Source of the DNA: Sphingomonas sp.
GTDB lineage: Bacteria > Pseudomonadota > Alphaproteobacteria > Sphingomonadales > Sphingomonadaceae
Assembly (NCBI RefSeq): GCF_024508665.1
Contig: NZ_JANINP010000007.1
Coordinates: 868,001 to 932,000 of the forward strand
Direction: 5' to 3'
Length of the DNA: 64,000 nucleotides
Under the pieces are notes generated by a model that saw only the letters and a list, made by a program, of their open reading frames with translations, made no database searches and was not told the origin of the DNA. The position numbers and the translations under genes were made by a program. Positions 43,174-51,869 of this stretch are shown piece by piece (positions within the stretch are counted from its first letter, which is position 1; every line of letters begins with the position of its first letter).

Positions 43174-45324
43174 ATGACCATTGCCCGCAGGCACCTCGCT
43201 CTCTCCGCCATGCTGGCGATCGCCTGGAGCCATCCGGCCTGGGCGGCGGGGCCTGAGGAAGAGGGGGACGATCAGGCCAAGCCGGAGATCGTCATCACCG
43301 GCACGCTGCCCGCCAATCAGAGCGCGTCGTCGACCGGGCTGCCGCTGACGCTGCGCGAGACGCCGCAATCGGTCACCATCATCGACCGCGGCCGGATCGA
43401 CGATTTCGCGCTGACCGACGTCAACGATCTGCTCGACCAGGCGGTCGGCATCAATGTCGAGCGGGTCGAGACCGACCGCACCTATTTCAACGCGCGCGGC
43501 TTCGACATCACCAATTTCCAGGTCGACGGGATCGGTATGCCGCTGATCTGGGGGCTGCAATTCGGCGCGCTCGACACGGCGCTTTGGGATCGGGTCGAGA
43601 CGGTGCGCGGCGCCAATGCGATCATGACCGGGATCGGCAATCCATCGGCGACGATCAATTACGTCCGCAAGCGCCCGACCGAGGACTTCCGGGCCTCGGC
43701 CTCGGTCATGGCGGGGTCGTGGAACCAGCTGCGCTTCGAAGGCGATGTGTCGGGGCCGCTCGACGCCTCGGGCAATGTCGCCGCGCGGCTGATCTACGCG
43801 CACGACAATCATGATTCCTGGCTCGACTTCAACAACGTCAACCGCAACGTCTATGGCGGCATCCTCTCGTGGAAAGTCACGCCGCGCCTGACCGCGACCG
43901 CCGGCTATACGCGTCAGGACAATCATGCCGACGGCGTGCTGTGGGGGGCGTTGCCGCTGACCTATAGCGACGGCACGCGGATCGATTATCCCGTCTCGGC
44001 CTCGACCTCGGCGCCCTGGACCTATTGGAACGTCACCGATCAGAGCGCGTTCGGCGAGCTCGCCTACGATCTCGGCGGCGGCTGGTCGGCCAAGGGGGTG
44101 TTCACCTACAAGCGCTTCGAGGAAGAGGCGAAGCTGCTCTACGCCTATAATTTCCCGGACCGCGCGACCGGGCTGGGCGTCGCGGGCATGTCGGGCATCT
44201 ACCCCTCGACCTATGACCAATATCTCGGCGATTTCTACGCGTCCGGCCCGTTCACGCTGTTCGGCCGCCGGCACCAACTCGCGTTCGGCGTCTCGACCGC
44301 GCGCTCGCATGGCCGCGAGTGGGAGAATTTCTCGACCGACGCGATCGCCTATCCGGCGGTCGGCGACTGGGGCAAGGTGGTCGTCCCCGAGCCAAGCTAT
44401 CCCGGCGCCTATCTCGCCGCCGATTATACCGACCGGCTGACTCGCGCTTACGGCGCCGCGCACCTCGATCTCACTGGTCGGTTGAAGGCGGTGGTCGGCG
44501 CCAGCGCGATGTGGCTCAAGTCGACCGGCACGTCCTACGGCACCGACCAATCGCGCGACGCCCACGCGGTCAGCCCCTATGCCGGCGCGGTCTATGACCT
44601 GACCGGCAATGTCTCGCTCTATGCGAGCTATACCGGCATCTTCAATCCGCAGAACGAAGTCGACGCCAACAACCGCAAGCTCGACCCGGCGCGGGGCACC
44701 AGCATCGAAGGCGGCATCAAGAGCGAGTGGTTCGGTGGCCGGCTCTATGCCAGCGCGTCGCTGTTCCGCGCGAAGCAGAAGGGGCTGGCCTCGGCGATCG
44801 GCGCGTTCGGCGATCCCAACGGGCCCTGCGTCAACGGGCCGGTCGGCGGCACTTGTTATGCCGGGGTCGACACGACCTCGCGCGGATTCGAGATCGAGAT
44901 CGCCGGCAAGGTCACCGAGAATTGGCGCGTCAGCGGCGGCTATACCGGGCTGGAGATCGAGGACCAGGCCGGCAATCCGACCCGCACCTTCCTGCCGACC
45001 AAGTCGCTCAAGGTGTCGACCACTTATACGGTGCCGCGGCTCAACGACCTCAAATTCGGCGCGCAGCTCCGCTGGCAGAATGCGATCCGCTATGCCGACA
45101 GCACGGTGCAGGCGATGGGCGTGGTCACCGGCGACGTCCTGCTGCGTCAGGACAGTTACGCCGTGCTCGACCTGATGGCCGGCATCCGGCTGCTCGATCA
45201 CGTCCGCGCGACGGTCAACCTGCGCAACGTCACCGACACCAAATATCTCGCCAGCCTGATGTGGGGCCAGGCCTATTACGCAGCGCCGCGCAGCGTGGCG
45301 GTGACGATCGGGCTAGATTTCTGA
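43174..45324 (+). CDS. TonB-dependent siderophore receptor
   Basis: A 716-residue outer-membrane receptor. A signal peptide ends near HPAWAA (residue 24). The plug domain has LRETPQSVTIIDRGRIDDF, LDQAVGINVERVETDRTYF and a RVETVRGANAIMTGIGNPSA segment, the FhuE/FpvA-type plug. The C-terminal barrel ends in the aromatic SVAVTIGLDF. No N-terminal signalling (STN) domain is present. ATG 43174 has GGAAGG seven bases upstream and is preferred to ATG 43159. It heads an operon with DUF3649, PepSY and DUF3325 genes, the usual ferri-siderophore handling set. Confidence 0.93.
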   Translation: MTIARRHLALSAMLAIAWSHPAWAAGPEEEGDDQAKPEIVITGTLPANQSASSTGLPLTLRETPQSVTIIDRGRIDDFALTDVNDLLDQAVGINVERVETDRTYFNARGFDITNFQVDGIGMPLIWGLQFGALDTALWDRVETVRGANAIMTGIGNPSATINYVRKRPTEDFRASASVMAGSWNQLRFEGDVSGPLDASGNVAARLIYAHDNHDSWLDFNNVNRNVYGGILSWKVTPRLTATAGYTRQDNHADGVLWGALPLTYSDGTRIDYPVSASTSAPWTYWNVTDQSAFGELAYDLGGGWSAKGVFTYKRFEEEAKLLYAYNFPDRATGLGVAGMSGIYPSTYDQYLGDFYASGPFTLFGRRHQLAFGVSTARSHGREWENFSTDAIAYPAVGDWGKVVVPEPSYPGAYLAADYTDRLTRAYGAAHLDLTGRLKAVVGASAMWLKSTGTSYGTDQSRDAHAVSPYAGAVYDLTGNVSLYASYTGIFNPQNEVDANNRKLDPARGTSIEGGIKSEWFGGRLYASASLFRAKQKGLASAIGAFGDPNGPCVNGPVGGTCYAGVDTTSRGFEIEIAGKVTENWRVSGGYTGLEIEDQAGNPTRTFLPTKSLKVSTTYTVPRLNDLKFGAQLRWQNAIRYADSTVQAMGVVTGDVLLRQDSYAVLDLMAGIRLLDHVRATVNLRNVTDTKYLASLMWGQAYYAAPRSVAVTIGLDF

Positions 45325-45629
45325 TGGGCGCACGAGCACCCGATCGGCGCGGCTGGCGCTATCGCGGCAATGTCGCCGCGCGCGTGCTGGCCGGCAGCCT
45401 GGGTGCCTATGGCGTCGCCGCGTTGCTGGCGATGGCGGTCGCGCGCCTGGCCGGCGGCGGGCGGATCGACGGCGTGATCGCGGGGACCTTGAGCGCCTAT
45501 CTGGCGGTGCCCGCGGTCGCGATCTGGGCGTTCCTGGCGCGCGGGCCGTGGCGCGCCTGGGGCGGGGTGGTGGTGCTTGGCGCCGCGTTCGGCGCGCTCG
45601 CCTGGATGATCGGGCCGCCGGCGCGATGA
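45324..45629 (+). CDS. DUF3649 family small membrane protein
   Basis: A 101-residue protein with three hydrophobic helices (about residues 18-43, 47-68 and 76-97). DUF3649 genes are found between a TonB siderophore receptor and a PepSY protein, exactly the position here. Its ATG overlaps the receptor stop (TGATG) and its own end overlaps the PepSY start (ATGA). It probably assists iron release or the membrane reductase step; the mechanism is not known. Confidence 0.82.
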   Translation: MGARAPDRRGWRYRGNVAARVLAGSLGAYGVAALLAMAVARLAGGGRIDGVIAGTLSAYLAVPAVAIWAFLARGPWRAWGGVVVLGAAFGALAWMIGPPAR

Positions 45630-47146
45630 GTGCGATCCGTGAGGGCACGCGGCAGGTCATGGCCTGGCTGCACGGCTGGACCGGGCTAATGCTCGGCTGG
45701 GTGCTGTTCGTGATGTGCCTGGCCGGCACGATGAGCGTGTTCAAGCCCGAGATCGGCCGCTGGATGCGCCCGGAGGCGACCGCGAGCGCGGACCGGGTTC
45801 AGGCGATCGCGGCCGCGACGACTTGGCTGGCGAGCGACGCGCGCGGCTCGACCGGCTGGTACCTGACCGCGCCCGACGATCGCGCCAACACGGTCGAGGC
45901 GACCTATGACAGCGGCGGCGATTATGTCGCACGCGCGCTCGACCCGGTCAGCGGCGCGCCGGTCGCGCGCGAGACATTGGGCGGGGAGTTCTTCTACCGC
46001 CTCCATTTCGAGCTTCAGCTGCCCTTTCCCTGGGGCCGCTGGCTGGCCTCGATCGCCGCGCTGGCCATGCTGACCGCGCTCGTCACCGGGATCATCGCGC
46101 ACCGCCGCATCTTCCGAGACTTCTTCACCTTTCGCCCGCGCAAAGGGCAGAGGTCATGGCTCGACGCGCACAATGCGCTCGGCGTGCTGGCGATGCCGTT
46201 CCATCTGATGATCACGTTCAGCGGGCTGCTCACCCTGGCCTCGCTCAACATGCCCTGGGGGATCGTCGCCAATTACGGCAGTGATCTCGCGGCGGCCTAT
46301 CGCGACCTCACGCCAGGCGCGGTCGACCGGCCGGCGGCGAAGCGTGCCGCGGCTCTGGCGCCGATCGCGCCGATGCTGCGCGAGGCCGAGCGGCGGTTCG
46401 GCGGCGCGCCCTTCTCCCGCGTGGCGATCGCCAATCCGGGCGACGCCGCCTCGGTCGTCACCGTCTATCGCAGCGACGCGGCACAGATCGGCGCGACCGT
46501 GGCGGAGGTCAGTTTCGACGGCCCGAGCGGCCGGGTGATCGGCGCCTGGAGCGAGGCGCGGCCCGCGGTCCGCAGCTATGCCGTGATCTACGGCCTGCAC
46601 ATGGGGCGGTTCGCGAATGGGGTGCTGCGCTGGCTCTATTTCCTCGGCGGCGCGATGCTGACCCTGGCGGTGGCGAGCGGGATGATCCTGTGGGTGGTCA
46701 AGCGCCGAGAGCGCGCACCCTTGTCGCTCGCCAATCGCATCGTGGAGCGGCTCAATGTCGGCATCATCGCCGGCGTGCCCGTCGCCTTCGCCGCCTATCT
46801 CTGCGCCAACCGGTTGTTGCCGCTGGGACTGGCCGATCGCGCGCAACAGGAAGTGACGATCGCGCTCGGCACCGCCGGTCTCGCCCTGCTCGCCGCGCTC
46901 GCCGTGCCGCCGCGCCTGGCCTGGCCGCTGCTGCTGGGAGTCCTGGCGTTGCTCTGCCTCGCCGCACCGGTCGTCGGGGGCGGGCTGACCTATCTGTCGC
47001 AGGCCCTGGCCCGCGGCGACTTTGTGCTGCCCGTGACCGACGCATTGCTCGTCGCCGCCGCCCTGGCCGCGTCGGTCTGCGTGCGCACCGTAACCCGCCG
47101 GCGCACCGACGTTCGCCGCACCGCGCGGGCGAGAGCGATCGCATGA
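45626..47146 (+). CDS. PepSY-associated membrane protein (PiuB/siderophore-reductase-like)
   Basis: A 506-residue membrane protein with the PepSY_TM layout. An N-terminal helix after LHGWTGLMLGWVLFVMCLAG is followed by a periplasmic loop, then FYRLHFELQLPFPWGRWLASIAAL, DAHNALGVLAMPFHLMITFSG and IYGLHMGRF, each with a membrane His. C-terminal helices complete the protein. Such proteins are thought to reduce ferric siderophores using membrane-bound haem. It starts inside the end of the DUF3649 gene (ATGA) and ends overlapping DUF3325, so all four genes are coupled. Confidence 0.88.
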   Translation: MSAIREGTRQVMAWLHGWTGLMLGWVLFVMCLAGTMSVFKPEIGRWMRPEATASADRVQAIAAATTWLASDARGSTGWYLTAPDDRANTVEATYDSGGDYVARALDPVSGAPVARETLGGEFFYRLHFELQLPFPWGRWLASIAALAMLTALVTGIIAHRRIFRDFFTFRPRKGQRSWLDAHNALGVLAMPFHLMITFSGLLTLASLNMPWGIVANYGSDLAAAYRDLTPGAVDRPAAKRAAALAPIAPMLREAERRFGGAPFSRVAIANPGDAASVVTVYRSDAAQIGATVAEVSFDGPSGRVIGAWSEARPAVRSYAVIYGLHMGRFANGVLRWLYFLGGAMLTLAVASGMILWVVKRRERAPLSLANRIVERLNVGIIAGVPVAFAAYLCANRLLPLGLADRAQQEVTIALGTAGLALLAALAVPPRLAWPLLLGVLALLCLAAPVVGGGLTYLSQALARGDFVLPVTDALLVAAALAASVCVRTVTRRRTDVRRTARARAIA

Positions 47147-47460
47147 CCTTCGCCCTGCTGGAATTCCTAGGCCTCTATCTGCTCGCCGCCTCGCTGCACC
47201 CGCATCGCGGCGTCCTGCTCGGCAACTGGCGCAATATCGCCACCCCCCGCGCAACCGTGATCGTCGGCTGGTCGCTGCTGGTGCTGTCGCTAGGGCTTGC
47301 CATCGTTGGGCACCGGCCGACCGAAATCGTAACCTGGTTCGGCCTGCTCCCGCTGGCGAGCGGCGCGATCCTCATAGGCCTGAGCTTCACCCCGCATCTG
47401 GTACGCGCGGCGATGATCGCCGGACTAGCGGGTGGTTTGGCCGCGATGGTCCTGCGCTGA
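47143..47460 (+). CDS. DUF3325 family small membrane protein
   Basis: A 105-residue protein with three hydrophobic helices (about residues 3-18, 39-58 and 64-83). DUF3325 genes typically end TonB-receptor/PepSY iron operons. ATGA overlap with the preceding gene. It has no known catalytic residues and the role is unassigned. Confidence 0.82.
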   Translation: MTFALLEFLGLYLLAASLHPHRGVLLGNWRNIATPRATVIVGWSLLVLSLGLAIVGHRPTEIVTWFGLLPLASGAILIGLSFTPHLVRAAMIAGLAGGLAAMVLR

Positions 47461-47484
47461 TCCCGTCACGGCAGCACGTCCTAT

Positions 47485-47596
47485 CGTCATCCCCGCGAAA
47501 GCGGGGACCTATCTCCGAGAGAAGTCACGCGCCTCACAGCCGTTTGGCAGGTCGGAGCAAGCAGGAGCTGGGTCCCCGCTTGCGCGGGGATGACGA
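47485..47596. repeat. Family D inverted repeat, copy 3
   Basis: CGTCATCCCCGCGAAAGCGGGGACC at the left is matched inversely by GGTCCCCGCTTGCGCGGGGATGACG at the right. Each arm is itself a hairpin. It lies between the convergent DUF3325 and RidA genes and may double as a bidirectional terminator. Confidence 0.78.
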
Positions 47597-47619
47597 GTCG
47601 GAAAATGGATTGCTAGCCC

Positions 47620-47973
47620 TCACCCCGCCGCGATCACGCTGATCTCCACCGCATATTCCGGCCCGGTCAGCCGCGCCTCGACCGTCGCCCGCGCCGGCAT
47701 AGCATCGCGCGCAACCCAGGCGTCCCACACGCTGTTCATCTCGGCGAAGCTGGCCATGTCGGTCAGATAGATGGTCGCGCTCAGGATGCGGCTCTTGTCG
47801 CTGCCGGCTTCGGCCAGCAGGCCGTCGATATTGCGCAGGATCTCCGTGGTCTGCTCGGCGACGCTCTTGCCGGCATTCTCCTCCGCGACCTGGCCGGCGG
47901 TGAAGATCAGGCCGTTATAGGCCGTCATCTGGTTCATGCGCGCGGTCGGGTGCCAGCGTTTGATCTCGGTCAT
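47620..47973 (-). CDS. RidA (YjgF/YER057c/UK114) family protein
   Basis: A 117-residue protein with the Rid fold: YNGLIFTAGQVAEENAGKSVAEQT, LSATIYLTDMASFAEMN, and MPARATVEARL...EYAVEISVIA with the substrate-binding Arg and Glu. RidA proteins hydrolyse reactive enamines and imines, for example those released by PLP-dependent dehydratases. It lies 29 bases downstream of the DapA-family gene on the same strand. The wider cluster includes a PLP dehydratase and imine-forming enzymes, so a clean-up role fits. It could be one of the Rid1-7 subgroups; which one is not resolved. Confidence 0.92.
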   Translation of the reverse strand: MTEIKRWHPTARMNQMTAYNGLIFTAGQVAEENAGKSVAEQTTEILRNIDGLLAEAGSDKSRILSATIYLTDMASFAEMNSVWDAWVARDAMPARATVEARLTGPEYAVEISVIAAG

Positions 47974-48002
47974 GCGATTGTCCTTGGATTAGGGGGGCGG
48001 GC

Positions 48003-48908
48003 TCAGGCCCAGGCGGAGGCGGCGAGCTGATCGATGGCGCCGCGGACGGTGTCAATCACGAACGCCCGCTCTTCGTCGACCAGCGGCAGCCGCGGCGATC
48101 GCGTCCATTCGGGCGCGCCATAGACCAGGTTTTCCGCGAGCTTGATATACTGGACCAGCTTGACGTGCGTATCGAGATGGAAGCTCGGCGTAAGCATCCG
48201 ATAGAGCTCGCGCGCCTCCGCGAACTTCTCCGCGCGGCACAATTCGAACAGCGCGACGCATTGCTTCGGCCAGACATTGGTCATGCCCGACACCCAGCCG
48301 GTCGTGCCCAGCGCCATGCTCTCGACGATCAGATCGTCGACGCCGCAGAACACGCTGAACCGGTCGCCCAATGCCACGCGCAGATCGGTGACGCGGCGGA
48401 TGTCGCCGCTCTCTTCCTTGACGCAGACGATCTCGGGCACGTCGGCCAAGGTCTCGAGCACCGCCGGCGTGACGTCGACGCCATAAGCGATCGGGTTGTT
48501 GTAGATCATGATCGGCAGGTCGGACGCGCCCGCCACGCCCCGATACCATTCGGCGGTCTCGCGCGGATCGCTCTTGTAGCCCAGGCTGGGGAACACCATC
48601 AGGCCCTGCGCACCCCATGACTGGTAGAGCTTCGCATTGGCCTGCGCGGTGTCGAGCGTGATCTCGGCGAGGCCCGACAGGACCGGGACGCGCCCGGCGA
48701 CGGTTTCGACCGCGGTGCGGATGACGGTCTCGCGTTCGGCGAGGGTCAGCGAGGCATTTTCGCCGAGCATCGGCAGGACGATCACGCCCGACACGCCGTT
48801 GACCACCAGCCGGTCGATACTTGCGCGAATCATGTCGAAATCGAGCTTTCCCGCTTGTGTCATTTTCGTCGTCACCGCTGGAAAAACGCCCGTCCACGCC
48901 TTGGTCAT
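48003..48908 (-). CDS. Dihydrodipicolinate synthase (DapA)-family lyase/deaminase
   Basis: A 301-residue class I aldolase-fold protein. The Schiff-base Lys164 is in EIVCVKEESGD and the partner Tyr136 in LPIMIYNNPIAYG. GENASLTLAERE matches the family turn. It is not the biosynthetic dapA by context. In hydroxyproline catabolism a family member deaminates pyrroline-4-hydroxy-2-carboxylate, and the neighbouring racemase-family gene makes that an attractive possibility. Start 48908 (MTKAWTGVFP) has GGAG upstream within ATGGAGCAAG; ATG 48923 is the alternative. Divergent from the GntR gene. Confidence 0.88.
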   Translation of the reverse strand: MTKAWTGVFPAVTTKMTQAGKLDFDMIRASIDRLVVNGVSGVIVLPMLGENASLTLAERETVIRTAVETVAGRVPVLSGLAEITLDTAQANAKLYQSWGAQGLMVFPSLGYKSDPRETAEWYRGVAGASDLPIMIYNNPIAYGVDVTPAVLETLADVPEIVCVKEESGDIRRVTDLRVALGDRFSVFCGVDDLIVESMALGTTGWVSGMTNVWPKQCVALFELCRAEKFAEARELYRMLTPSFHLDTHVKLVQYIKLAENLVYGAPEWTRSPRLPLVDEERAFVIDTVRGAIDQLAASAWA

Positions 48909-48930
48909 GCCATCTTGCTCCATTGCATAA

Positions 48931-48945
48931 TTGTATTGGATACAT
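48931..48945. promoter_or_regulatory. Probable GntR operator, left
   Basis: TTGTATTGGATACAT is a near-perfect inverted repeat (TTGTAT-TGG-ATACAT) in the divergent promoter region between the DapA-family and GntR genes. The half-site ATTGTAT recurs at 49763-49769 before the racemase-family gene. FadR-type GntR proteins bind short dyads of this size. Assignment is by position and recurrence. Confidence 0.6.
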
Positions 48946-49048
48946 ATAAAATACAAACTAGGATGTCGATAGCGATTGCTGGAGGGGGTCGATTGCGGCA
49001 GATCGGCTCGGCGAGCGGCGGTTGTTCGCCAAGGCAAAGGACAGGGTC

Positions 49049-49744
49049 ATGACAATGCTGGAGTCGCCATCGGAGCGGCGTGAGATCGAGCGGCGGAGCC
49101 TCCCCGAGGATATTCGCGAATCGCTGCAGGAACGGATCCTGAGCGGCGAGTTCCGCGACGGCGAGGCCCTGGTCCAGGATGTCCTCGCCGAGGAATATGG
49201 CGTCAGCCGGATGCCGGTGCGCGAGGTGCTGCGGCAATTGGAAGCGTGCGGGCTGGTGTCGATGCGGACGCACAAGGGCGCCGTCGTCACCTCGATCCCG
49301 ACCGAGCAAGTGGAAGAATTGTTCGAATTGCGTGCCTTACTGGAGGCCGACATGCTGGTGCGCGCGTTCCGGCGGATGACCGATAGCGATATCGAGGAGG
49401 CGCGCGGCGTCCTGGGCGAGCTCGAACAATCCTATCGGCGCGGCGACATGGCGAGCTGGGGACGGCTCAACTGGGAATTCCACCGCCGACTCTATCTGCC
49501 CGCCGGACGGCCCCAGACCCTGTCCGTCCTCCACGGCATCAACCTCCGTGTCGAGCGCTATATCCGGCTCCATCTGCTGATGACCGACGGCCTCGACACC
49601 GCCGAGCGCGAGCATCGCGAGATCCTCCGGTTGTGTGCGCTGCGCGACGCCGAAGCCGCGGTCGCCTACCTCAAGCTGCACATCCTCGATGCCGGCCGAA
49701 CGCTGGTCGCCGCGCTGCGCCAGGAGCGGGCCAAAGCGCGCTGA
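49049..49744 (+). CDS. GntR family (FadR/FCD subfamily) transcriptional regulator
   Basis: A 231-residue regulator. The N-terminal winged helix has LVQDVLAEEYGVSRMPVREVLRQLEACGLV, the standard GntR recognition motif. The C-terminal FCD ligand domain carries ELRALLEADMLVRA, NWEFHRRLY and a later EHREILRL with metal-site histidines and acids. It lies between divergent catabolic genes and likely controls both through the dyads at 48931 and 49764. ATG 49049 preceded by AAAGGACAGGGTC is preferred; 49055 and an upstream TTG are alternatives. Confidence 0.92.
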   Translation: MTMLESPSERREIERRSLPEDIRESLQERILSGEFRDGEALVQDVLAEEYGVSRMPVREVLRQLEACGLVSMRTHKGAVVTSIPTEQVEELFELRALLEADMLVRAFRRMTDSDIEEARGVLGELEQSYRRGDMASWGRLNWEFHRRLYLPAGRPQTLSVLHGINLRVERYIRLHLLMTDGLDTAEREHREILRLCALRDAEAAVAYLKLHILDAGRTLVAALRQERAKAR

Positions 49745-49763
49745 AAACGCATCGTCTCAAAAA

Positions 49764-49778
49764 TTGTATCCAATATCC
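49764..49778. promoter_or_regulatory. Probable GntR operator, right
   Basis: TTGTATCCAATATCC follows the same layout as the site at 48931 (TTGTAT-N3-ATA) and lies 26 bases before the racemase-family start. The right half is degenerate. A weaker relative, TTGTACTGTAAATATC, occurs at 51037-51052 before the ProC-like gene. Confidence 0.5.
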
Positions 49779-49803
49779 AATCCGACTCCCTGAAAGGTAG
49801 ATT

Positions 49804-50835
49804 ATGCGCCTGCAACAGCTCATCACGGTCGTCGGCGCGCATGCCGAGGGAGAGGTCGGCCGGGTCATCACCGGCGGCGTCATCGCCCCGCGCGCCGCAT
49901 CAATGTTCGAGCGACAACAAGCACTTATTCGCGATCAGGACTGGCTCCGCGGCATGCTGCTGTCCGATCCGCGCGGCAGCGTGAACGCCGCCGTCAACCT
50001 CGTGACTCCGCCAATCGCGCCCGACGCAGAAATTGGCATGATTGTGATCGAATCTGACCATTATCCTGCAATGTCGGGCTCCAACCTGATGTGCACCGTC
50101 ACCGCCGTGCTCGAAACCGGCATGGTGGCGATGGTCGAGCCGGTCACGCGCCTGATCGTCGATACCCCGGCCGGACTCGTCCATGTCGAAGCCGAGTGCG
50201 ACAACGGCAAATGCCGCCGCGTCTCGTTCCGCAACGTGCCCGCCTTCGTCATGCATCGCGACGCCGCGGTCGAGGTGTCCGGCCTCGGCACCGTGACGGT
50301 CGACGTCTCCTATGGCGGAATGATCTATGTCATCGTCGACGCCGAGCGGCTCGGCTTCACCCTAGCCCGGGACGAGGCGCGCGCGCTGGTCGAGATGGGC
50401 GAGCGCATCAAGCTCGCCGCAGCCGAGCAACTGCCCTCGGTCCATCCCGAAAATCCCGGCATCCACACGATCAACCAGACCCTGTTCGCCGGGCCGCTGA
50501 TCGAGCGCGACGGGGTCAAGACGGCGAAGAATGCGGTCGTCGTCTCCCCCGGCCGCATCGACCGCAGCCCGTGCGGCACCGGCAGCTCGGCGCGCATGGC
50601 GCTGATGCACGCGCGCGGCGAGCTGGGGGTGGGGGAGCGTTTCGTCCACACCTCGATCCTCGACACCGAATTCCTCTGCGGGATCGAGGCGGAGACCAGG
50701 GTCGGCGGCGTAGCCGGCGTAGTGACGCGGGTCGCGGGGCGGGCGTGGCTGACCGGCGTTTCGCATTACGGCACCGATCCGGACGACCCGTTCCCGCAGG
50801 GGTATCGGCTTAATGATACCTGGCTGGCGTGCTGA
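49804..50835 (+). CDS. Proline racemase superfamily enzyme, Ser/Cys type (hydroxyproline epimerase or dehydratase)
   Basis: A 343-residue protein of the proline racemase fold. The second catalytic Cys is Cys257 in DRSPCGTGSSA. At the first catalytic position, normally Cys in MCGHG, the sequence is PAMSGSNLMC, placing Ser91 there. Such Ser/Cys members have been linked to cis-4-hydroxyproline epimerase and trans-3-hydroxyproline dehydratase activity. Which reaction applies cannot be read from the sequence. Neighbours (a DapA-family enzyme, a ProC-like reductase, RidA) fit hydroxyproline or related imino acid breakdown. It follows GntR by 59 bases with an operator-like dyad between. Confidence 0.88.
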   Translation: MRLQQLITVVGAHAEGEVGRVITGGVIAPRAASMFERQQALIRDQDWLRGMLLSDPRGSVNAAVNLVTPPIAPDAEIGMIVIESDHYPAMSGSNLMCTVTAVLETGMVAMVEPVTRLIVDTPAGLVHVEAECDNGKCRRVSFRNVPAFVMHRDAAVEVSGLGTVTVDVSYGGMIYVIVDAERLGFTLARDEARALVEMGERIKLAAAEQLPSVHPENPGIHTINQTLFAGPLIERDGVKTAKNAVVVSPGRIDRSPCGTGSSARMALMHARGELGVGERFVHTSILDTEFLCGIEAETRVGGVAGVVTRVAGRAWLTGVSHYGTDPDDPFPQGYRLNDTWLAC

Positions 50836-50843
50836 TCAAATCG

Positions 50844-50999
50844 ACTCCCCTCCCTGCAAGGGAGGGGCCGGGGGTGGGTGCGCGCGTCTGCGCGCCCAAA
50901 AAGACTGGTGTACCGATCGTCAACAGCGCCAGCCGAGGCATCGAGCCTCGTCCGCCGCTCACCCACCCCTAACCCCTCCCTTGCAGGGAGGGGAATTTA
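50844..50999. repeat. Family C intergenic inverted-repeat element, copy 1
   Basis: CTCCCCTCCCTGCAAGGGAGGGGCCGGGGGTGGGTG at the left (a hairpin plus arm) is mirrored by CACCCACCCCTAACCCCTCCCTTGCAGGGAGGGG at the right. A GCGCGCGTCTGCGCGC stem lies inside. It begins nine bases after the racemase-family stop. A partial copy lies at 52794-52857. Confidence 0.8.
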
Positions 51000-51077
51000 T
51001 AGGGCCCTTTCGCGTTGGCATCGACAGCGCGGAAATTGTACTGTAAATATCATTAGAACAATTAGAGCGAGGCATAG

Positions 51078-51869
51078 GTGGCGGCAATCGGAACATTGGG
51101 CTTCGTCGGCACGGGTACGATCGCGGCGGCGATGATCGAGGGGCTGGCGCTGTCGGGCAGCGAGGCGATCGTCGTGTCGCCGCGCAACGCCGATATCGCC
51201 GCCGGCCTTGCCGCGCGCTTTCCCAACGTCACGATCGCGGCGGACAATCAGGCGGTGGTCGATGCCAGCGACATGGTGGTGCTGTCGGTCCGCCCGCAAA
51301 TCGCCGACGAAGTGCTGCGGCCGCTCGCGTTCCGCGCCGATCAGCATGTGCTCAGCCTGATCGCGACGATCTCGCTCGACTATCTGCACGAAGTCACCGC
51401 GCCGGCCGCGACCGTGACCCGCGCGGTTCCGTTGCCGCCGGTCGCGCGCGGGCAGGGGCCGACCGCGATGTTTCCGCCCAACGCGGCGGTGAAGGCGCTG
51501 TACGACCGGCTCGGCACCGCGATCGAACTCACCGACGAGAGCGAGTTCGACGTGTTCAGCACGGTGACCGCGACGATGGGCGCCTATTTCGCGTTCGCGC
51601 ACACCATCGCCGCGTGGATGGTCGACGAAGGGGTGGACGCGGCGCGGGCGCATGCCTTCACCGCGCAATTGCTCGAAGGCCTGGGCAGTGCCCCGCGCGC
51701 GACGCCGGGCAAGGACTTCGCCGAACTCGCCGACGAGCATCAGACGCGCGGCGGTATCAACGAGCAGGTGTTCCGCGCGATCACGCGCGACGGCGTGTTG
51801 CCCGATCTCGACGCCGCGCTCGACGGCGTGCTCGCGCGGTTGCGCGCGGGCCGCGGGATCAAGGCGTGA
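51078..51869 (+). CDS. Pyrroline-5-carboxylate reductase-like protein
   Basis: A 263-residue protein of the ProC fold. The N-terminal Rossmann motif is LGFVGTGTIAAAMIEGLALSG. The dimerisation domain follows, with RAVPLPPVARGQGPTAMFPPN and a C-terminal SAPRATPGKDFAELADEHQTRGG. The usual ProC motif MPN-PA is replaced by PLPPV, and the segment for proline binding differs. It may therefore reduce another cyclic imine, such as pyrroline-2-carboxylate produced from 3-hydroxyproline. The GTG start has a GAGG-type site upstream. Its GTGA end overlaps the LuxR-type gene. Confidence 0.82.
   Translation: MAAIGTLGFVGTGTIAAAMIEGLALSGSEAIVVSPRNADIAAGLAARFPNVTIAADNQAVVDASDMVVLSVRPQIADEVLRPLAFRADQHVLSLIATISLDYLHEVTAPAATVTRAVPLPPVARGQGPTAMFPPNAAVKALYDRLGTAIELTDESEFDVFSTVTATMGAYFAFAHTIAAWMVDEGVDAARAHAFTAQLLEGLGSAPRATPGKDFAELADEHQTRGGINEQVFRAITRDGVLPDLDAALDGVLARLRAGRGIKA

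Noticed and set aside
43087..45201. 704-residue open frame on the minus strand opposite the TonB receptor
   Set aside because: It is the codon-bias shadow of a GC-rich gene: the plus-strand frame has signal peptide, plug and barrel motifs, while the minus product is low complexity (Arg/Gly/Ala-rich) with no ribosome site.
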